From Pohlia nutans (lineage: Eukaryota; Streptophyta; Bryopsida; Bryales; Mniaceae), in assembly GCA_022496805.1 (NCBI GenBank), contig CM040097.1:20636072-20700071 (forward strand): DNA of 64,000 nucleotides. Reading direction: 5' to 3'. Both the position numbers and the translations under genes were made by a program. The stretch's first letter is position 1; every line of letters starts with the position of its first letter. The notes beneath the pieces were generated by a model that made no database searches, was not told the DNA's origin, and saw nothing but the letters and a program-made list of their open reading frames with translations. Below are positions 59,401 through 64,000 of the stretch, piece by piece.

Positions 59401-62285
59401 AAATGATGATGGTGCCAGATATGGGACATTCGGAGCAAAATGCTCGTTCAGCATTATGCTGCAAATGCAGGGGTTGTAAATTCTGTCTGCTTCCATCCCT
59501 CTGGAAACTTTCTTCTTTCCACTTGCGAGGATTCAACAATTCGTGTAAGTGTCATAGCTTTGACAATAGACTGCATGGTTTTTATAGAAAAGAAAGCTTT
59601 GATAAGGGTTCTTAGATTTTCTTTTCATCTAGGATTTGCAGTCTACATAATCGAGCAAATTTACTCGTGCTGGGCAGGTCTGGGACTTACGTGAGGGTCA
59701 AGTATTATACAGCTTACAAGGGCATGAGGGCCCTACTTTGTGTGCGGAGTTTTCGCCGACGGGCGAGTATTTTGCATCTGGAAGTGCAGATGAACATGTA
59801 CGTTTTGCTATCGACATAAGATCTGTAGCATTTGTGAAATTGCAATGACTAGTGAACGATTACTGTCAGGAGCTAGGAATTATGGATACATGGATGTTAA
59901 CAAGCCAAAAACTAGGTTCTCAGTTCACGTAAATTGCCTATGTTGTTCTGGATAGCTCTATATAAAATTGACGTTTAAAACTTTTTGGAATCAGGTGATG
60001 CTGTGGCGAACCAACTTTGACGACTCAATATGTCTGCCACAAGGTATGATAGAAGTTCGAATTCACTTATTTCTTAAGTAATATGTAGTTCAGTACCCCA
60101 CAACATTCGTATATTCCAATGAGGGATACGTTGGCGTATATTTGACATTTGTTGTAAATAGAAAGTTCCAAATTGAGACGTGGATAGTTCATTAAAATCA
60201 TGTCGACGTGAATTTTAACTTCACTTTTGATCTTACACCCATAGGAGGTGTGGAACCATGCCAAATCCAATGGAATATTACTGTATAATACTGGTCGGAA
60301 AGGGCTCTCTGGACATGTAAGGGTTAATTACGTTCGATTCGCTTTCTGATAACGAAGAAATGTCGGTGTGATAAATTTGGTGCGGGTGATCTGTTATTCT
60401 GATATCAAATGTAAAGCTTATGGGTATTGAGTGAATACGTACACTTTGGAAAGCATGTGCAGCCAAAGTTATTTCTTGTACCGACAACATTCACGTATAC
60501 GGTAGATGTGAACAACCTACCGTGTGTGCTATTTCAGAAGGTTCGCCGGGTCCAATCCACGAGGAGGGCCCTCATATGGCTAATTGCATGGCCTGCCAAT
60601 GTGCTTGTAAGACCTCCAAAGACTTGGCAGACAAAATTCTGGGTGGCGATTCGCGCACTAACATTCCTGATCCGAAAGTAAGGCAACATTCGGAAGACAA
60701 GGTGAGCATGTTACGTGCATTCCACACTTAAAGGCTTATGAATGAAGGCCAGTATTATCCCCAACCTTTTAGATAAAGTAATCCGAAAGAGAATTATCTA
60801 CATCCTTGCATCATTTAGGAGAGGAAATCAGTATGCTAACGACAAAGTTCCTACCTACAGAACAGCAGAATGATTTCCTTGCCTAACACGCACAAAATCA
60901 TGAAATTCACTACAGTAGTAGAAAGCCCAACCTCCAAAGGTATTCGAGAAAACCTAGTTGCGTTACAATTGGCAGAGATTACATTACTTAAATGATGTTA
61001 CAACTTGCAAAGTTTAAAGCAGACAATTTCTGGAATACCTTTGGGAGTTTACTACTACTGATTCTTGCATATCTGCTAGTACCAATGCGTGAACAACAGT
61101 AACACAAAGACACAGTAATCATTACTGCCACTTTTTCTCAAGAATTGCACATGCCTCACTTTACAGGCGCCGAAGGATATGGACCCAAATGTGAGCCTGT
61201 GTTCAGGTCCATACCCGCAAAAAAGTCCACCTCGACAGAGGAGTCCACCCCGGCAAACGAGTCCACCCTGGCAGAGGAGTCCACCGCGGGAGAGGAGTCC
61301 ACCCAGACACCGTCGACCACAGCCCTCTCAAAAGTCCCCCAAGACAGCTAGCCAGGCCTTGTTTGAAACCAGGAAGGAAAATGAGAATTTTTCCCAGCCA
61401 GGTTTTCTAGCTCATTCTCCCACAAAAAAGAACGGTCGCAGCAAAAGCCCGGACGAGTCGAAGGCGATTCTCGAAAAATTTGGAAAAACCTTGGAGGTAC
61501 TCTTCCGAGTTGTTTCTTTATCACATCTTCTGTCAGATATGGACTGCACTTGTGAATTATTTTTTATTGCTCTCCAATTTGGATAAATGAGGAGTGATTT
61601 AATTTCCAGCAGCATTCAGTTACACTCAAATCTGACGGACCTTCTCTTGAAAAAAAACACTCCAAAATATCCTGCACACTTGCCACACTTGCCACACTGT
61701 CATTGACTGTAGCACACTTGTCACATTCAAACTACCGGTATATCTCAGTGAAAAAGTTAGAACCCAAGTGGTAAGATTAAAGTGGTTTAAGTGTATAATG
61801 CCAAATCCAATTTTCAAGGCAACTCTGTCACTCTTATTGGTTAGTTAGAAGAGGGCTAGAACCCATTGTGAACCCTTAACTAAAAAGCGCAAAAAGAGAT
61901 GTTTTTGATTTAGTAAAACAATTTGGCATTATGTCTGAAAACCTCTCAATCCACCCAGTTCCTGAAGCTTGTCTAGTCCATAATCGAAGCTTAATTGGCT
62001 TGGTGCAACTTTGGCAACATGAATACCCAGCACGGTACTCTATCCTCACTTATATTTACAAATTGTGCAGCACATTGTTGGTCAGCTCGAAGTCCTCACT
62101 CGAACGGTTTCCTTATTTGAAGAGCGCCTCTCACACACAGAAAACAAGGTCAGTCACATCCCTCTCTTGAACTGAAGAAAGGAATCTGAATAGACTTTGT
62201 TGTTTGTTTCTTGCAATTTCTACAGATGTTGAACATCGAGAACCACAAGAAGAAACACAGACCAAGAATGTTCAGCAGTTGCTGA
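54439..62285 (+). CDS. POC1: POC1 centriolar WD40 protein, 13 exons
   Basis: A core centriole/basal-body stability protein. Exons: 54439-54633, 57641-57732, 58298-58406, 58543-58631, 58811-58900, 59061-59133, 59419-59544, 59678-59797, 59995-60043, 60538-60701, 61167-61496, 62071-62148, 62226-62285. They join in frame to 1,575 nt (524 residues) with GT-AG introns. Seven WD40 repeats cover residues about 10-310 (for example ASGSKDKTVRLW, LLTGSDDKTIKVW, HINWVRSAEFHPDGG, HPSGNFLLST, TGEYFASGSADEHVMLW). A linker has a Cys cluster (NCMACQCACK) and five SPP(R/W)(Q/E/H) repeats (about 389-418). The C-terminal coiled coil (HIVGQLEVLTRTVSLFEERL, about 480-505) is the POC1 signature. The ATG follows an in-frame TGA. 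Exon 2 donor and the short last exon are the least certain. Intron 1 is 3 kb. Confidence 0.93.
54634..57640 (+). other. POC1 intron 1 (3,007 bp)
   Basis: AT-rich with an (ATT)n run at about 56441-56470 and no coding content. The donor is GTCATC, weaker than the other donors in the gene. Confidence 0.75.
60908..61060. mobile_element. CACTA-like mini-element in POC1 intron 10 (153 bp)
   Basis: Starts CACTACAGTAGTAGAAAG, ends ...GTTTACTACTACTG, with ATT on both sides (60905-60907, 61061-61063). Inner arms share CAAAGGTATTC/GAATACCTTTG. Confidence 0.7.
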
Positions 62286-62957
62286 ATTGTCGCAATTGAT
62301 GCCAAAATTGTGATTGAAATGAAGCAGTGCAACAAAAACAAGCTGACATGATAGCAGCCTGTAGTGTATTTATTTCATTGTTTCCTTTCAACGACAAAAC
62401 ATATGTATACGTAACTTTTCCCCGTTGGTTGATTGCAATCGCAGGTCTTCCCAACTCCTGCACAATGGTAGTCCCAGTCAACTGCTGCACCTCAACGCAT
62501 TTTGGGCAGCATCAGCTAACTCTGGGCATAACAATATCATTATATCCAGACCGTCACTTCCGGAGAAGACATATTGTATGCTTCCCTCAGCCCCACTCCA
62601 CTGAAAGATTGAGAGCAAAGCACTCGTGAGGGGTAAATCTTTGTGTGCAAAGGTTATGGACAATACCTAGAATCGAAGTCGAAAAGGAGGAAAGGTATAT
62701 AATATTGTTATGGGTTCGAGGTTCACCCCTAACCACAACTCGTCCGCTGATTTTGCAACAACGAGATGGTTCGGGCAAGTAGTGAGATCCTTGACTGTAG
62801 GTTGCAGTTCTCAATGAAGGCTTCTGAGAGCATCACGGTCCACCATCAGCCAATACTATAATTTTTTGTGTTGCCGTTACGTACAGGGGCGTGAGTCCAA
62901 TACTTTGCTTACTCTGTGCTCTTGCTGGAACAATGATATCTGTCATGTTAATAATTA
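62286..62957. other. POC1 3' region and convergent intergenic DNA
   Basis: Should contain the POC1 and deacetylase 3' ends. No additional gene recognised. Confidence 0.5.
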
Positions 62958-63394
62958 TTACCCCGTCCACTCCAGAGGTTCGTCGAGATGCATCTCATCG
63001 ACACGGACGGGCTCCAAGCCACGTTCACGCAGGCCGGCGATGATGCGCGGTAGGGCGGCGATGGTGGGCAAGGGACGCAGCAAGCGCCTGCGGGCCTCGG
63101 ACGACTCGCTGCCATCGTGGAGCACGATGATCGACCCCGGGCCAAGGTCCGGCGATTCCAGGACATTGCGGACAATCCCATCGGCGGTGGTGATGGGCCA
63201 CCCATTGTACTCGAATTTCCAGTCGTCGCCCGAGACGTCGGCGTCCACGACATAGCTCGTGGACAGCCGCGTCACCTCGGCATTGAAGAAGGCTGCATAG
63301 TTGAAGCAATGGGCACGCAGGTAGTGGCATGGCTGGCCCGTGATGTGCCCGATCACCGCCTCCGCTTCGTCCGCGTCACCCAGTTGCCGCTCTC
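62958..63394 (-). CDS. Polysaccharide deacetylase (NodB domain), 3' exon, partial
   Basis: Encodes about 145 residues of the C-terminal half of a NodB-type deacetylase, which removes acetyl groups from chitin, peptidoglycan or similar glycans. Visible are the Arg-motif region (TGQPCHYLRAHCFNY), VDADVSGDDW, and the LHDG motif (GSIIVLHDGSE) followed by ALPRIIAGLRERGLEPVRVDEM. The metal-binding TFDDG and H-x3-H motifs must be upstream and are not found in the remaining 600 bp, so exons lie beyond the window or are lost. A CAG acceptor at 63397-63395 fits a phase-1 intron; alternatively an ATG at 63410 would give a short truncated protein. It ends at TAA 62960-62958. Third codon positions are overwhelmingly G/C, unlike neighbouring genes, which suggests transfer from a bacterium or fungus. 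Confidence 0.75.
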
Positions 63395-64000
63395 CTGCAT
63401 TAATTGCCATGGTCAAGGCTAGCTGTCTTCCAAACCAGCAGCATCACATTTATTATTAATAAGCAAATCAGAACTGACCTCTAAGTACTGTACAAGCCGG
63501 GCGTGTAGAATACTATGCACCCTTGTCAAGCAGATGGGTGAGAAGCACATGGTAACAGATAACTAGCAGTGGCCAAGGTAAAGGAGCTGCAGGGACACAG
63601 GCTGCACTAGCTCTTCTGGATGGTAGACTTCCCCAAAGACCAATTGCTTCATATGTTGTGGGACAAACACAACAACTTACAGTAAGGTAATTTCCCCATT
63701 CCCGTGGCTTCTCGACACAATCATGTGTAAGCTAAAAAATAGCTGAAGAGAAAGCCTACGAGTTCACGCTTTAGGATTTTAGTGCGTTAAAATCTTCTTG
63801 AAATTGGGGACAAAACCCCTAAATTCTCGTGTATCTCCTAATAGTAGATACACCCAGCAACTGAAAGCCATGATAATGGGGGAAACTACCGTACCTAACA
63901 GACTTTCTTGTCTGTCACACAAGAAGATTCTTAGGACATACTTAAAATGATTTAAATATTTGAACAGGGTTGTCTTGACATATTGACAACCGTCTAAGAG
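63395..64000 (-). other. Probable intron of the deacetylase gene
   Basis: AT-richer than the exon, with no NodB motif on the minus strand. An intron is inferred from the acceptor and from the missing N-terminal motifs. Confidence 0.4.

Noticed and set aside
63408..63410. ATG at 63410 as the true start of the deacetylase
   Set aside because: Would omit the NodB metal-binding motifs; a splice acceptor two codons downstream explains the frame better, though truncation cannot be excluded.

Overview
This is nuclear DNA of a land plant, AT-rich and full of transposons. Three host genes and the end of a fourth occupy the last 18 kb. A POC1 centriole gene points to a lineage with flagellated sperm, so a seed-free plant such as a moss, liverwort, hornwort, lycophyte or fern. 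The ERF transcription factor, the two-domain glyoxalase I, the plant-type introns and the chromodomain Ty3/gypsy element all fit. I cannot name the species.

Layout. 1-13.8 kb is repeat-rich: diverged tandem arrays (about 71, 155 and 141 bp units), a large hairpin, a TA-flanked terminal-inverted-repeat (TIR) element, and two decayed coding sequences. 13,823-19,893 is a complete chromovirus with 380-bp LTRs differing by one base and a 5-bp target duplication. Its gag and an extra 3' ORF are open, but pol has three nonsense codons and one frameshift. Its LTR promoter is packed with heat-shock-element-like motifs. 19.9-36 kb is mostly gene-free and holds four of five copies of a 566-583 bp MITE family always bounded by TTAA, a Tc1/mariner-like MITE, a fold-back element and a PIF/Harbinger-like insertion. 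36-46 kb holds three copies of a roughly 310-bp TIR repeat, three CACTA-like mini-elements and a 46-47 bp minisatellite.

46-64 kb is the genic part. It holds an intronless ERF gene (+), an eight-exon glyoxalase I gene (-, convergent with ERF), a thirteen-exon POC1 gene (+, divergent from glyoxalase I across about 1.2 kb), and the 3' exon of a NodB-type polysaccharide deacetylase (-) of strikingly GC-rich composition. Several MITEs sit in introns or promoters of these genes. The host genes have unrelated jobs (transcription, methylglyoxal detoxification, centriole assembly, glycan deacetylation) and form no obvious pathway.
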